Positions 1 through 9,793 of a stretch of DNA of 64,000 nt are shown piece by piece. This DNA is from Aurantimonas aggregata (GTDB taxonomy: Bacteria; Pseudomonadota; Alphaproteobacteria; Rhizobiales; Rhizobiaceae). Within the stretch, counting starts at the first letter, position 1. Each line of letters starts with the position of its first letter. The stretch spans positions 1 through 64,000 of the forward strand of contig NZ_JAAAMJ010000017.1 in NCBI RefSeq assembly GCF_010500835.1, given 5' to 3'. The position numbers and the translations under genes were made by a program. Under the pieces are notes generated by a model. That model did no database searches. It was not told the origin of the DNA and worked only from the letters and a program-made list of their open reading frames with translations.

Positions 1-2
1 CC

Positions 3-110
3 GACTACGACGACATCGTCGCCCACTGCTGTGACGCTTGGAACAAGCTCGTCGATCAGCCCTGGAAAATCATCTCAATCGGAATGCGGGACTGGGCGCA
101 TGAGTTCTGA
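3..110 (+). CDS. IS630-family transposase, C-terminal fragment cut by the window edge
   Basis: The first 35 codons end in TGA at 108-110 and encode a tail with the order DYDDIVAHCCDAWNKL, then QPWKI and RDWAHEF. This arrangement is typical of the C-terminus of IS630-family DDE transposases. The catalytic residues and the left terminal repeat lie outside the window, so it cannot be said whether the element is intact. It is the only insertion-sequence trace recognised here. The family call rests on recall of the conserved tail. Confidence 0.6.
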   Translation, partial: DYDDIVAHCCDAWNKLVDQPWKIISIGMRDWAHEF

Positions 111-179
111 TCAGCGCACGTTGGTATGAGCCGAAAGGATGACCTGTCGGCTCCAGCACCACAGTCGAAGAGCGTTCGC

Positions 180-998
180 TCAGTCCACGAAAGCCCGCTC
201 GACCACGTAGGTGCCGGGCTTGTTGTTCGCGCCCTCCTCGAAGCCGCGGGCGTCGAGCAGCTTTTCGGTGTCCTTCAGCATCGCCATCGAGCCGCAGATC
301 ATCGCGCGGTCGGTGGCGGGGTCGAGCGGCGGGATCTGCAGCGCCTCGAACAGCTGGCCGTTCTCGATCAGCGTGGTGATGCGATGGCCGCGGGTCTCGC
401 CCTCGCGGGTGGCGCTGGTGTGGAACAGCAGCTTGTCGCCGATGAACTCGCTCATCAGCTCGTCGGAGCGCGCTTCCTCCACCAGGTCACGGCCGTAGCG
501 CAGCTCGGCCTGGCTGCGGCAGGTCTGGGTGAGGATGACCTGGTCGAACTTCTCGTAGGTCTCGGGGTCGCGGACGACGCCGGCGAAAGGCGCGATGCCG
601 GTGCCGGTGGAGAACAGGAACAGCCGCTTGCCGGGGATCAGCGCGTCAAGGACCAGCGTGCCGGTCGACTTCTTGCGCATCAGCACCGTGTCGCCGACGG
701 CGATCTTCTGCAAATGCTCGGTCAGCGGGCCGTTCGGCACCTTGATCGAGAAGAACTCCAGCTCCTCGTCCCAGGATGGGCTGGCGATCGAATAGGCGCG
801 GAACACCGGCTTCTCGGCGTTGGGAAGACCGATCATCACGAACTCGCCGGTGCGGAAGCGAAAGCTCTGCGGCCGCGTGATCCGGAAGGAGAACAACGTA
901 TCGGTGAAATGCCGGACCGCGGTGACGCGCTCGGCAAAGACACCAGCCGGGATCGGGAAGGCGGGCTGCGGCTCGGACTGAGCGGCGAGAGAATTCAT
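180..998 (-). CDS. fpr: Ferredoxin/flavodoxin--NADP+ reductase (FPR type)
   Basis: A 272-residue cytoplasmic flavoenzyme that moves electrons between NADPH and ferredoxin or flavodoxin. The FAD-binding motif RAYSIAS is at residues 67-73, the NADP(H) loop GTGIAPF at 132-138, a CGS nucleotide-binding segment lies near residue 235, and the protein ends in FVD, typical of the bacterial FPR subfamily. The ATG at 996-998 was chosen because AAAGGA lies about ten bases upstream; a GTG nine bases earlier would sit directly on that ribosome-binding site. The gene is monocistronic. FPRs of this type often serve in oxidative-stress or iron-sulfur supply, but nothing here shows which. Confidence 0.9.
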   Translation of the reverse strand: MNSLAAQSEPQPAFPIPAGVFAERVTAVRHFTDTLFSFRITRPQSFRFRTGEFVMIGLPNAEKPVFRAYSIASPSWDEELEFFSIKVPNGPLTEHLQKIAVGDTVLMRKKSTGTLVLDALIPGKRLFLFSTGTGIAPFAGVVRDPETYEKFDQVILTQTCRSQAELRYGRDLVEEARSDELMSEFIGDKLLFHTSATREGETRGHRITTLIENGQLFEALQIPPLDPATDRAMICGSMAMLKDTEKLLDARGFEEGANNKPGTYVVERAFVD

Positions 999-1164
999 CG
1001 AGAACACGTCCTTTCATTCCGCGGCACGCCACGCCTTGCGAGGGTGCGACACGCCATGGGCCGTCGCTACATAGAACCTCAACGGCGCGAGGTCAGCGGC
1101 CGGCGTTCCAAATTTCGGCCCATGCGGAAAAGAAATCTCCCCGCACCCCCCGGCGGCCGCGCGA

Positions 1165-1860
1165 TTAGCGCCCGCCCGCGGGTCCGCCCGTGCAGCCGCG
1201 GGCTGCTTCTGCCGCGAGTGATTTCTCTTCCAGGCAGGCGATCGGCACCCCCGGACAGGCAAAGCCGATGATGACGCTGCGCACCACGCCGCCGCCCACC
1301 GTCACCAGGTCGAAGCCGCGCTCCGACCGCAGCCATTCCGAGATGACCCCGCCGACGGCGCAGACATAGGCGGTAGCGGCGATCTCCGGCTGCCATTCCG
1401 GCTTCAGCTCGCCGCGATGCTGGACGGCGGCGAAGATCGCGGCGACGGTGCGGTGCATGGCATTGTCCGCGTCGGTCCGCCGCATCATCGCGTCCTGCAT
1501 CTCGCCGACATATTCGCAGCGCAGCAGCAGGATGGTCAGCACCTTGCGCGCCCGTTCGTCGCGCTCAAGATGACGGAACGCCTCGATCGAATTGGTGTAT
1601 AGTTCTTCCAGGGATCGCCGTGCGGCGGGCGTGGCACTGCTGAAGAAGGCTTCCTGCGGCAGCTTCGCCCGCTCGTGCATGGCGCGGAACAGTTCGAGCT
1701 TGTTGGGAAAGTGCCAGTAGATCGCCCCGCGCGTCAGCCCGGCTGCAGTGGCGATGTGCGACAGGGTGGTGGATGCGACGCCATGGTCGTAGAAGCGCGC
1801 TTCCGCCGCGTCGAGGATCGCCTCGCGGGTCAGCAGTGCATCGTCCTTGGTGCGTCGCAC
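1165..1860 (-). CDS. TetR/AcrR-family repressor of the adjacent RND efflux pump
   Basis: A 231-residue TetR-family regulator. The N-terminal helix-turn-helix occupies roughly residues 10-57 and includes the family core GLTRGAIYWHF, followed by an all-helical ligand domain similar in layout to AcrR, TtgR and MexL-type regulators. The start is GTG at 1858-1860, set by GGGGAGG six bases upstream. It diverges from the RND adaptor/pump pair with only 90 bases between them, and that gap contains a palindrome, so it probably represses both itself and the pump, released by hydrophobic ligands. The ligand is unknown. Confidence 0.85.
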   Translation of the reverse strand: MRRTKDDALLTREAILDAAEARFYDHGVASTTLSHIATAAGLTRGAIYWHFPNKLELFRAMHERAKLPQEAFFSSATPAARRSLEELYTNSIEAFRHLERDERARKVLTILLLRCEYVGEMQDAMMRRTDADNAMHRTVAAIFAAVQHRGELKPEWQPEIAATAYVCAVGGVISEWLRSERGFDLVTVGGGVVRSVIIGFACPGVPIACLEEKSLAAEAARGCTGGPAGGR

Positions 1861-1880
1861 ATGTGCCTCCCCTTGCTCGG

Positions 1881-1902
1881 ATACATTTATGGCTGTATGT
1901 AT
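1881..1902. promoter_or_regulatory. Candidate AcrR/TtgR-type operator
   Basis: An inverted repeat with hexamer arms ATACAT and ATGTAT separated by ten bases, in an AT-rich patch between the divergent TetR gene and the efflux genes. Position and arm sequence resemble known AcrR operators built on TACATACAT half sites. It would cover the promoters of both units. Binding is inferred. Confidence 0.55.
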
Positions 1903-1950
1903 GCTGCAATGCAAGAGGAAGGGGCCGCTGCGGCCGGAAAGTGATTGAGA

Positions 1951-3375
1951 ATGTCCGGATCGAGAGCATTCCTGCCAATCGCGGCCCTGACGGGGCTGCT
2001 CCTGGCTGTCGTTGTGCCGGCCCATGCGCAGGGTGGCGGCGAGACGCCCCCGCCCGCCGTGACGGTGATGACCATTCAGAGCCGCACGCTGCCGGTGACC
2101 TACGAATATGCCGGCCGCGTCGCAGCGTCCCGCGAGGTCGAGGTACGGGCCCGGGTCGGCGGCATCCTGCTTGAGCGTGATTTCGAGGAAGGCGCCCGCA
2201 TCGCGCAGGGCACCCTGCTCTTCCGCATCGATTCGGCGCCCTACGAGGCGCAGGTCGCGCTCGCGCGGGCCGAAGTGATGCAGGCCGAGGCCCAGCGCGG
2301 CCAGGCGCAGCGAAGCGAAGAGCGCGCCCGCACGCTGGCGCAGAGCGGCGCTTCCAGCCGCGCCGCGCTCGACGACGCCGTTTCGGCGCGCGAGCTTGCC
2401 GAAGCGCAGGTCGCCGCCGCCGAGGCGCAGTTGCGCACCGCGACGCTGTCGCTCGGCTATGCGACCGTCGAGGCACCGGTCAGCGGCATCACCAGCCTCG
2501 AGCAGGTGCCCGAGGGCAGCCTGCTCAGCACCGGCGATCTGCTCACCCGGATCAGCCAGCTCGACCCGATCTACGTCAATTTCTCCGCCGCCGACCGCGA
2601 GGCGGCGTCGATCCGCGACCTGATCGACAGCGGCCGGCTTCAGGGCGGCGCTAATCCCTCGGACCTGAAGGTGACGATCGCCTTCGGCGATGGCGCCACC
2701 TACGACCAGACCGGCACGATCGACTTCACCTCGACCTCGATCGATTCCCAGACCGGCACGATCCTGTCGCGCGCCGTGCTGCCGAACCCCGACGACAAGC
2801 TGCTGCCCGGCCAGTTCGTGCGGCTGCAGCTGGAGGGGCTTTCGGTGGAAAACGCCGTCACCGTCCCGACCGAGGCGCTGATGCAGGGGCCGCAGGGTAC
2901 CTTCGTCTACACGGTCAATGCCGAGAACATCGCGGAAGTCCGGCCGGTGCGGGTGGACCGCGAGCTGAACGGCTCGCTGCTCCTCGCCGACGGCCTGTCC
3001 GATGGCGACCGGGTGATCATCGAGGGCGTCGTCAAGGTTCGCCCGAACGCGCCCGTGGCGCCGCACGAGGCGGAGGAGGCCCCCGCCGGCGGCCAGCCCG
3101 CGAACGCCGTTCCGCCGGCAGCGGATGCGCCGGCGGATGCCTCCACAGCGCCCGCAGGAGAGGCCGACGCGGCACCGGCGACGCCGCCGGCCGCCGTGAC
3201 GCCCCCGGAAGCCGCCGGGGACGGGCCCCCGGCCGAGGCAAGCAATGCTCCGGCGACCGGCGATGCGGAAACCGCGCCGACCAAGGCGGCGGCCGGCCCA
3301 CCGGTGCCGCTGACCGCCCTGCCCGACGGCCAGGCGGCGCGTGACGAGCAGAGCGGCGCGGAGGCCGGCCAGTGA
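1951..3375 (+). CDS. RND efflux periplasmic adaptor (membrane fusion protein, AcrA/MexA family)
   Basis: A 474-residue periplasmic adaptor linking an inner-membrane RND pump to an outer-membrane channel. It has a signal peptide of about 26 residues ending near AHA-QG, a biotinyl-lipoyl half-motif around [19 protein letters not shown], an alpha-helical hairpin rich in Ala, Glu and Arg (about residues 100-150), then beta-barrel and membrane-proximal domains. The last hundred residues are an Ala/Pro/Glu-rich low-complexity tail not usual for AcrA. ATG 1951 is preferred; TTG at 1945 is in frame but less likely. The stop overlaps the pump start by four bases. No TolC-type gene is nearby, so a channel must come from elsewhere. 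Confidence 0.9.
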   Translation: MSGSRAFLPIAALTGLLLAVVVPAHAQGGGETPPPAVTVMTIQSRTLPVTYEYAGRVAASREVEVRARVGGILLERDFEEGARIAQGTLLFRIDSAPYEAQVALARAEVMQAEAQRGQAQRSEERARTLAQSGASSRAALDDAVSARELAEAQVAAAEAQLRTATLSLGYATVEAPVSGITSLEQVPEGSLLSTGDLLTRISQLDPIYVNFSAADREAASIRDLIDSGRLQGGANPSDLKVTIAFGDGATYDQTGTIDFTSTSIDSQTGTILSRAVLPNPDDKLLPGQFVRLQLEGLSVENAVTVPTEALMQGPQGTFVYTVNAENIAEVRPVRVDRELNGSLLLADGLSDGDRVIIEGVVKVRPNAPVAPHEAEEAPAGGQPANAVPPAADAPADASTAPAGEADAAPATPPAAVTPPEAAGDGPPAEASNAPATGDAETAPTKAAAGPPVPLTALPDGQAARDEQSGAEAGQ

Positions 3376-6300
3376 ACGCCCGCTTCTTCGTCGACCGGCC
3401 GATCTTCGCGGCGGTCATCTCAATCCTGATCGTGCTCGGCGGCATCATGTCGATCACCTCGCTGCCGATCGAGCAGTATCCCGAGCTGGTGCCGCCGCAG
3501 GTCCAGGTGCGCGCCTCCTATCCGGGCGCCAGCGCCGAGACCATCGCCCAGACCGTCTCCGCGCCGATCGAGCAGCAGATCAACGGCGTCGAGGACATGC
3601 TCTACATGCAGTCGACGAACTCCTCGACGGGTTCGGCGACCATCACCGTGACCTTCGCCAGCGGCACCGATCCGGACCAGGCGACGATCAACGTCAACAA
3701 CCGCGTCCAGCAGGCCAACGCCTCCCTGCCCGAGCAGGTGCAGCGCCTCGGCGTCACCGTCGCCAAGCAGAACTCGTCGATCCTCGCCGTCCTGACCATG
3801 TCGTCGCAGGACCCGCGCTACGACGCGACCTACGTGTCGAACTACGTGCTCCTCAACGTCCTCGACGAGCTGAAGCGGCTGCCGGGCATCGGCGAGGCGC
3901 AGCTCTTCGGCGCCCGCAACTATTCGATGCGCATCTGGCTGCGCCCGGACGCGCTCGCCTCCTACGGGCTGACGCCGGGCGACGTCGCCACCGCCATCCG
4001 CGACCAGAACGCCCAATTCGCCGCCGGCCAGTTTGGCGCCGAGCCTTCCGACAGCGACCTCGCCTTCACCTATTCGGTGACCACGGCCGGCCGCCTGCCC
4101 GACGCGGCAGCCTTCGAGAACATCATCCTGCGCTCCGACGCCAACACCGCCTCGCTGCTCCTCAAGGACGTCGCGCGGGTCGAGCTCGGGGCCCAGGACT
4201 ACGGCTTCAACGCCACCTACAACGGCATCCCGACCGTGCCGATCGGCATCTATCTGCAGCCGGGCGCCAACGCGCTGGACACGCTGGCCGGGGTCCGGGA
4301 CCGCATGGACGAGCTCTCGGGCAATTTCCCGAGCGGCATCGCCTACGCCATTCCCTACGACACGACCAAATTCATCGAGGCGTCGATCGAGGAGGTGGTC
4401 ATCACCTTCCTGGAGGCGATGGTGCTGGTGTTCATCGTCGTCTTCGTCTTCCTGCAGAGCTTCCGCGCGACGCTGATCCCGATGCTGGCGGTGCCGGTGT
4501 CGATCATCGGCACGTTCGGCGTGCTGCTGGCCCTGGGCTTCTCGATCAACCTCTTGACGCTGTTCGGTCTGGTGCTGGCCATCGGCATCGTCGTCGACGA
4601 CGCCATCGTGGTGCTCGAGAACGTCGAGCGCATCATGCGCACCGAGGGGAAGAACGCCAAGGATGCCACCGCCAAGGCGATGACCGAGGTCGCGGGGCCG
4701 GTGATCGCCATCGTACTGGTGCTGTGCGCCGTGTTCATCCCGGTCGCCTTTCTCGGCGGCCTCGCCGGCACGATGTACCGCCAGTTCGCGGTGACCATCG
4801 CCGTCTCCGTCACCATCTCCGGCATCGTCGCGCTGACGCTGACCCCGGCGCTCTGCGGCGTGCTCCTCAAGAACACCCATTCCGAGCCCTGGGCGCCGTT
4901 CCGCTGGTTCAACCGCGGCTTCGACAAGCTCACCAACGCCTACGGGGCTGGCGTAGCCTTCATCATGCGCCGGGCGATCCTGGCGATGGTCATCTTCGCC
5001 GGCGTCGTCGGCGGCAGCTATTATCTGTTCCAGACGATCCCCGGCTCGCTCGTCCCCGACGAGGACCAGGGCGTCAATTTCGTCATCGCCATCCTGCCGC
5101 CGGCCGCTTCCCTGTCGCGCACCACCGAGGTGATGGAGCAGGTCAGCGCCAATCTCCGCCAGCATCCGGCGGTGCAGGACGTCACCGCCTTTGCCGGCTT
5201 CGACCTTCTCGCCGGCACGCAGAAATCCAGCGCCGGCGTCGCCTTCGTCAGCCTCAAGGACTGGGGCGAGCGCGACGATCCCTCGCTCGACGCCCGCAAC
5301 CTCGTCGGCCCGTTCATCGGCATGAATGCCGGCATCGAGGACGGCATGGTGCTGGCCTTCAACCCGCCGCCGATCCAGGGCCTGTCGACCACCGGCGGCT
5401 TCGACCTGTTCGTCCAGGACCGGCAGAACGCCGGCGCGCAGCAGCTGATCGCGGCGACCGACGCGCTCGTCGCGGCCGCCGCCGAACGGCCGGAGCTTGC
5501 CGGCGTGCGCACCACCTTCGCGGCCAACGTGCCGCAATACGAGATCGACGTCGACCGCCAGAAGGCGCTCGCGCTCAACGTGCCGATCTCGTCGATCTTC
5601 GAGACCATGCAGTCGACCTTCGGCTCGCTCTACGTCAACGACTTCACCCTGCTCGGCCGCAACTACCGCGTCTCGCTGCAGTCGGAATCGGACTTCCGCG
5701 AGAAGCCGGACGATCTGCGCTTCGTCTATGTCCAGGCCTCCAACGGCTCGATGATCCCGCTGGACACGCTGGTGACGGTCAGCCGCGTCGTCGGGCCGGA
5801 CCTGATCGAGCGGTTCAACGCCTTCACCGCGGCGAAGGTCTCGGGCGGCCCCGCCCCCGGCTTCTCCTCCGGCCAGGCGCTGGCGGCGATGCAGGAAATC
5901 GCCGCGGCGAGCCTGCCGGACGGCTACCAGGTCGCCTGGACCGGCTCTGCCTACCAGGAGATCGCCTCCGGCGGCACCGGGCTGATCGCCATCGGCTTCG
6001 GCATCCTGATGGTGTTCTTCATCCTGTCGGCGCAGTACGAGCGCTGGTCGCTGCCGATCGCGGTGCTGCTCGCGGTGCCCTTCGCCATGCTCGGCGCGCT
6101 GCTGGCGATCAGCATCCGCGGCCTCGACAACGACGTCTATTTCCAGATCGGCCTGGTCACGCTGGTGGGTCTGGCGGCCAAGAACGCCATCCTGATCGTC
6201 GAGTTCGCCGTGCTGAAGCGGGCCGAGGGCCTGTCGGCCTTCGACGCCGCGCTGGAAGGCGCCAAGCTGCGCTTCCGGCCGATCATCATGACGTCGCTCG

Positions 6301-6521
6301 CCTTCATCCTCGGCGTCGTGCCGCTGGCGATCTCGACCGGCGCGGGCTCGGCCAGCCGCCACTCGATCGGCACCGGCGTGATCGGCGGCATGCTGGCCGC
6401 GACCTTCGTCGCGATCTTCTTCATCCCGCTGTTCTACAAGCTGCTGGCCCGCAACGACGCCCCACGCGGCACCGCGGCGCCGACGGCGAAGCCGGCGGGC
6501 GAGGCCGTGCCGGCGGAGTAG
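3372..6521 (+). CDS. RND multidrug efflux pump, AcrB/MexB (HAE1) family
   Basis: A 1049-residue inner-membrane proton-driven drug exporter. The length, the N-terminal FFVDRPIFA start, two large periplasmic loops and twelve predicted membrane segments fit HAE1 pumps. The proton-relay Asp pair is present in TM4 ([10 protein letters not shown]409 and D410), as is the conserved [19 protein letters not shown] segment of TM10. The start is GTG at 3372, overlapping the adaptor stop as GTGA, so the two are translationally coupled. A separate GC-rich hairpin follows the gene. Substrates cannot be predicted; the TetR neighbour suggests induction by the exported compounds. Confidence 0.93.
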   Translation: MNARFFVDRPIFAAVISILIVLGGIMSITSLPIEQYPELVPPQVQVRASYPGASAETIAQTVSAPIEQQINGVEDMLYMQSTNSSTGSATITVTFASGTDPDQATINVNNRVQQANASLPEQVQRLGVTVAKQNSSILAVLTMSSQDPRYDATYVSNYVLLNVLDELKRLPGIGEAQLFGARNYSMRIWLRPDALASYGLTPGDVATAIRDQNAQFAAGQFGAEPSDSDLAFTYSVTTAGRLPDAAAFENIILRSDANTASLLLKDVARVELGAQDYGFNATYNGIPTVPIGIYLQPGANALDTLAGVRDRMDELSGNFPSGIAYAIPYDTTKFIEASIEEVVITFLEAMVLVFIVVFVFLQSFRATLIPMLAVPVSIIGTFGVLLALGFSINLLTLFGLVLAIGIVVDDAIVVLENVERIMRTEGKNAKDATAKAMTEVAGPVIAIVLVLCAVFIPVAFLGGLAGTMYRQFAVTIAVSVTISGIVALTLTPALCGVLLKNTHSEPWAPFRWFNRGFDKLTNAYGAGVAFIMRRAILAMVIFAGVVGGSYYLFQTIPGSLVPDEDQGVNFVIAILPPAASLSRTTEVMEQVSANLRQHPAVQDVTAFAGFDLLAGTQKSSAGVAFVSLKDWGERDDPSLDARNLVGPFIGMNAGIEDGMVLAFNPPPIQGLSTTGGFDLFVQDRQNAGAQQLIAATDALVAAAAERPELAGVRTTFAANVPQYEIDVDRQKALALNVPISSIFETMQSTFGSLYVNDFTLLGRNYRVSLQSESDFREKPDDLRFVYVQASNGSMIPLDTLVTVSRVVGPDLIERFNAFTAAKVSGGPAPGFSSGQALAAMQEIAAASLPDGYQVAWTGSAYQEIASGGTGLIAIGFGILMVFFILSAQYERWSLPIAVLLAVPFAMLGALLAISIRGLDNDVYFQIGLVTLVGLAAKNAILIVEFAVLKRAEGLSAFDAALEGAKLRFRPIIMTSLAFILGVVPLAISTGAGSASRHSIGTGVIGGMLAATFVAIFFIPLFYKLLARNDAPRGTAAPTAKPAGEAVPAE

Positions 6522-6530
6522 CGAAGCCTA

Positions 6531-6575
6531 CATCGGGCAAGGGCGGCGGCTGTTAGCGCGCCGCCTTCGCCGATG
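6531..6575. terminator. Hairpin between convergent genes, no U-tract
   Basis: Arms CATCGG/CCGATG and GGCGGCG/CGCCGCC form an interrupted stem just after the RND pump stop. It lies between the convergent pump and DUF3291 genes. There is no T-run on either side, so it is at best a weak or Rho-assisted terminator. Confidence 0.35.
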
Positions 6576-6590
6576 CGATGACCTGAAACA

Positions 6591-7148
6591 CTACACGGTA
6601 TCGACCAACCGGGCTTGCGCCCGTTCGTTCGCTTCCCGGCAGCGTTTCACCGCGTCATGGTCGACGGTGGTCGGATTGCCCGCCGGATCGAAAGACCGCT
6701 TGAAGTCGAAGGCGTGCGGCGACGGGCCGTGGTCGTGCAGATGCTCCAAGCGGTCGACGCCCTCGCGCCATTCCGGAATGTGCCCCTCCTCCACCCACCA
6801 CAGGGCGTAGGTCGGCCAGGCCTGCCGGTCGAACCACTGGCGGGCGTTGCGCAGCGCTTCGGCGTGGATGCCGGCATAGGAAAACGCGAACAGCGCCGGC
6901 AGGTCGCGCCACAGCGACAGGGTCGCCGGCGCCCAGCCGTCGCCGTTCTCGACATGAAACCGCGGATAGACCTGCTCGCCCCAGCTTTCGGGCCCCGGCT
7001 CGTCCGGATGGCCCGACCGCGCGACGAACCCCTCGCTCAGCTCGGCCGCCGCGAAGTTGACGTCGTTGCGGTCGTGGAAGCCGCGGTTGGCCGACTCCTG
7101 CGACGGAACGCGGAAATTGTTGAAGTTGTAGAGGGCGAGATGGGGCAA
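6591..7148 (-). CDS. DUF3291 domain protein
   Basis: A 185-residue soluble protein without signal peptide or membrane segment. It has the DUF3291 layout: an N-terminal strand LALYNFNNFR, a central VSLWRDLPALFAFSYAG-like segment (here LSLWRDLPALFAFSYAGIH), a WF-rich helix and the WWVEEGHIPEW stretch. The family resembles small dimeric alpha/beta-barrel monooxygenase-like proteins, but no reaction is established. The start is TTG at 7146-7148, supported by AAGGA about eight bases upstream. It stands alone between the efflux pump and the sigma-factor locus. Confidence 0.75.
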   Translation of the reverse strand: MPHLALYNFNNFRVPSQESANRGFHDRNDVNFAAAELSEGFVARSGHPDEPGPESWGEQVYPRFHVENGDGWAPATLSLWRDLPALFAFSYAGIHAEALRNARQWFDRQAWPTYALWWVEEGHIPEWREGVDRLEHLHDHGPSPHAFDFKRSFDPAGNPTTVDHDAVKRCREANERAQARLVDTV

Positions 7149-7352
7149 GGGGTGGTCCTTCGGATCGGCAGCGAGAGCAGGCGGCGATTATCCGCAGCCG
7201 GAGGGTGGCTGACAAGCATCGCCGCCGATCGCCCGGGCCGAGCAGGCACGCGGTCGAAGCATCAGCAGCAAGCCGGCGACGCTTCCCGTCCCTCGCGGCT
7301 GGGACCCAGCCTACGTGCCCCGCGGTGCAGCGCGCACGGTCCGCGACCCCCC

Positions 7353-8078
7353 TCACACGGCGCTGGCGCGGCCGATGAAGAGGATCGGGCCGGTCGGGCG
7401 GCCGATCGGCGATCCGGTGGCCGGCTCGAGGGTGATCTCGAACAGCTGGTCGGGGCCGATCGGGGGAACCGCGCCGGGGGGGATCGCGGTCACGCCGCCG
7501 CCCGGTACCAGCCCGAGCGAGGTCGGCCCGGCCGCATCCAAAGCCTTGGTCCAGAACTCCAGGGCCTGGTCATCGCCGACGCTGGTGTTTCCGAGCGCGA
7601 CGAGGCGGATGCTGCGGTCCGCCGCCACTTCGACGATCCAGCCGGCCTGGCGCTCGCCTTCCGGCGCCTGCAGCACCGCGACATAGGCGGCGGGGTCGGT
7701 CGGGCCGGTGTCCGGCGCTTCGAAGAACAGGAAGCCCGCGGCCGTGCCGGCGAGCGCCGCCGTCGCGAAGCGCCACAGGCCGAGGCTCGACCAGAGGCGC
7801 TCCCACAGCGGCGCGGCAGCGGGCTGCCGTGACTGGGCTTGCGCGCCAGCGCTTGTCGACGGCACGGCTTCCGGCGCGGTCGCGGCCGCGATGCGGGACC
7901 AGAGTTCCGGCGAGGGCTCGACCGGTGGGGCGAGCGCGGTCAGAGGCTCGAACGCCGCCTGCCAGTGCGCCAGCGCTTCCGGGTCGACAGCCTGGCGGGC
8001 GGACCCGGCGGCGCCCTCGTGGCCGAGCACGGCCAGCATGGCGCGAAGATCGGTACGGACGTCGTTCCGGCGGGTCAT
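7353..8078 (-). CDS. Anti-sigma factor (RskA/RsiW-like, single membrane span)
   Basis: A 241-residue regulator. The N-terminal 95 residues are cytoplasmic and would hold the ECF sigma factor encoded just upstream. A membrane segment lies at about residues 97-118 (ATAALAGTAAGFLFF). The outer domain (about 125-241) matches the RskA-type C-terminal fold, with segments ending in GPDQLFEITLEPATGSP and the terminal PTGPILFIGRAS. Its ATG overlaps the sigma-factor stop as ATGA, the usual arrangement for a sigma/anti-sigma pair. No zinc-binding HxxxCxxC motif is seen, so it is not a ZAS-type anti-sigma. Confidence 0.85.
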   Translation of the reverse strand: MTRRNDVRTDLRAMLAVLGHEGAAGSARQAVDPEALAHWQAAFEPLTALAPPVEPSPELWSRIAAATAPEAVPSTSAGAQAQSRQPAAAPLWERLWSSLGLWRFATAALAGTAAGFLFFEAPDTGPTDPAAYVAVLQAPEGERQAGWIVEVAADRSIRLVALGNTSVGDDQALEFWTKALDAAGPTSLGLVPGGGVTAIPPGAVPPIGPDQLFEITLEPATGSPIGRPTGPILFIGRASAV

Positions 8079-8611
8079 GTGAGGCACTCCCGAAGCAGGA
8101 GGAGGCCGCGCCGGATCCACGACTTGACGGTATTGTGCGGCATGGCCATGCGCTCGGCGATCTCGGTCTGGGAACAGCCGTCGACATAGGCGAGGAGAAT
8201 CGCCTTGCGCTTCGCCTCGTCCAGTCGCTCGAGGCACGCTCTCAGCAGGCTGGCGTCCTGCAACCGCGCCAGCGCCGCGTGGGGATCGTCGGCGTCGTCG
8301 GGCACCTCGTCCAGGCGGGCCTCATCCAGCTCGGCCGTCGGGCGCATCGCCCGCAGCCTGTTCAGCGCGGCGTTGCGGGTGATGCGCGACAGCCAGGCCC
8401 GGCCATTGCCGCGCCCGGCGTCGAAACTGTCGGCCTTGCGCCAGACGCTGATGAAGACCTCCTGCACGACGTCCTCGGCGACGTCGCGCCGCCGCAGGAT
8501 GCGCATCGCGATACCGAGAAGGCGCGCGGCGTCCTCGTCGTAGAGCGCCTTCAGCGCCTCATGGCGTCCCCTCGCACAGGCAAGGATGGCGGCCGCGTGA
8601 TCGAATCCCAT
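8075..8611 (-). CDS. ECF-family RNA polymerase sigma factor (RpoE/SigK-like)
   Basis: A 178-residue group IV sigma factor. Region 2 contains DVAEDVVQEVFISVWRKA and region 4 a helix-turn-helix with DGCSQTEIAERMAMPHNTVK. The ATG at 8609-8611 gives the standard ECF length; the frame stays open upstream to about 8899, but that extension is Pro/Ala-rich and not sigma-like. It is coupled to its anti-sigma by a four-base overlap. It diverges from a secreted DUF4394 protein, a pairing I recall from other proteobacterial genomes, so that protein is a candidate regulon member. The activating signal is unknown. Confidence 0.88.
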   Translation of the reverse strand: MGFDHAAAILACARGRHEALKALYDEDAARLLGIAMRILRRRDVAEDVVQEVFISVWRKADSFDAGRGNGRAWLSRITRNAALNRLRAMRPTAELDEARLDEVPDDADDPHAALARLQDASLLRACLERLDEAKRKAILLAYVDGCSQTEIAERMAMPHNTVKSWIRRGLLLLRECLT

Positions 8612-8964
8612 TTCAGCCCTGCACGAACTCTCAGGCGGACAGCCACCGGTCGCAGCTGGCGAGATTGCCGCAATACGCGATCCCGCCGCGAAAGTCGCTG
8701 CCGGGACGAGCGGCGCTGGCCGACCGATCATCTCTTCTGTGGTGTCCGGTTCTCGTTTCATCCATGGCGGTAACACGCGTCGGGGCGGAACGGGTGCAGC
8801 GTGATCGGCAGAAACCCCGTCAGGCGGCGGCCCGGTCACGAACTTCCGGAAAATTTCGCCGATGCTGCACCCGTTCGGCATCGGGCCGTGTCCTCCCATC
8901 AGGAAGCGCCGGCGGAACTCGTCCGTCGACCGCTGTCCGGCAACGACCTTCCGGGAGATACGAA
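8612..8964. other. Divergent intergenic region with a perfect 13-bp inverted repeat
   Basis: This 353-base gap separates the sigma-factor gene (minus) from the DUF4394 gene (plus). GAACGGGTGCAGC occurs at 8788-8800 on the plus strand and, identically, on the minus strand at 8876-8864. Each copy points toward one of the two genes and could supply a GGAAC/CGAAC-type -35 element of an ECF promoter, though no convincing -10 partner is visible. No additional gene was recognised. Confidence 0.45.
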
Positions 8965-9753
8965 ATGCAGACCGTCAGAATGGCGATGATCGCCTCCACC
9001 GCGCTTTTCGCCGCCACCACGGCAGGCTTCGCCGCGCCGCTCGTCGGGCTGACCGGGGACAAGACCCTGGTGATGCTCGACACCGACAATCCGGCAGCGA
9101 GCGGGACCGTCGAGGTCACGGGCGTCGACCGGCTGGTCGGCATCGACTGGCGTCCGGCCAACGGCACGCTGATCGGCGTGACGGCACAGAACACGATCAT
9201 CACGATCGATCCGATGACGGGCGCGGCCACCGAACTCTCGACCATGGACACGCCGCTCGAGATCGGCGACGCGCCGGTGATCGTCGACTTCAACCCGATG
9301 GCGGACCGCCTGCGCTACATGACCGGCACCACCAACCACCGGGTCAATGTCGATACCGGCGAGGTCACCGTTGACGGCGAACTCGCCTTCGCCGCCGCCG
9401 ACATGCATTCGGGCGAAGCGCCGGCGATCGTGGCGGCCGCCTATATCAACTCGTTCGGCAAACCGGAATCGACCGCCATGTACGACGTCGATGCGACCAT
9501 CCGCGCGCTGATCCAGCAGACGTCGCCGAATGACGGCACGCTGGTGGCCGTCGGCAAGTTCGGCATCGCCGAGCCGGCCGACACCTACGCCTTCGACGTG
9601 CAGACGACCGAGGACGGCACAAACACCGCCTGGCTGGTCAACGGCACGACGCTCTATACCGTCGACCTGGAGACGGGCGCGGCCACCGAGACCGGTGCCA
9701 TCACCGGCGTCGACGGCGCCATCCGCGACATCGCGGCGATGCCAGCCGAATAA
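8965..9753 (+). CDS. Secreted DUF4394 protein
   Basis: A 262-residue exported protein with a signal peptide of about 23 residues (MIASTALFAATTAGFA core). The mature part has repeated beta-strand units such as LVGIDWRPANGTLIGV, ITIDPMTGAATELS and LYTVDLETGAATETG, consistent with the DUF4394 beta-propeller-like fold. GGGAGA lies nine bases before the ATG. It diverges from the ECF sigma/anti-sigma pair and is probably under that sigma factor. The family function is unknown. It ends just before a strong terminator. Confidence 0.78.
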   Translation: MQTVRMAMIASTALFAATTAGFAAPLVGLTGDKTLVMLDTDNPAASGTVEVTGVDRLVGIDWRPANGTLIGVTAQNTIITIDPMTGAATELSTMDTPLEIGDAPVIVDFNPMADRLRYMTGTTNHRVNVDTGEVTVDGELAFAAADMHSGEAPAIVAAAYINSFGKPESTAMYDVDATIRALIQQTSPNDGTLVAVGKFGIAEPADTYAFDVQTTEDGTNTAWLVNGTTLYTVDLETGAATETGAITGVDGAIRDIAAMPAE

Positions 9754-9762
9754 CGATCCCCC

Positions 9763-9793
9763 GGGATGGCGGGGCACGCCTGCCATCCCTTTT
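9763..9793 (+). terminator. Rho-independent terminator after the DUF4394 gene
   Basis: GGGATGGC (9763-9770) pairs with GCCATCCC (9782-9789) and is followed directly by a TTTT run. It lies ten bases after the DUF4394 stop. Confidence 0.75.

Noticed and set aside
3420-6362. Long antisense frame over the RND pump
   Set aside because: Low-complexity Asp/Arg/Gly/Val translation with no motif; the pump on the plus strand is full length.
8612-8899. N-terminal extension of the ECF sigma factor
   Set aside because: The frame is open but Pro/Ala-rich and not sigma-like; the 178-residue form matches the family length.
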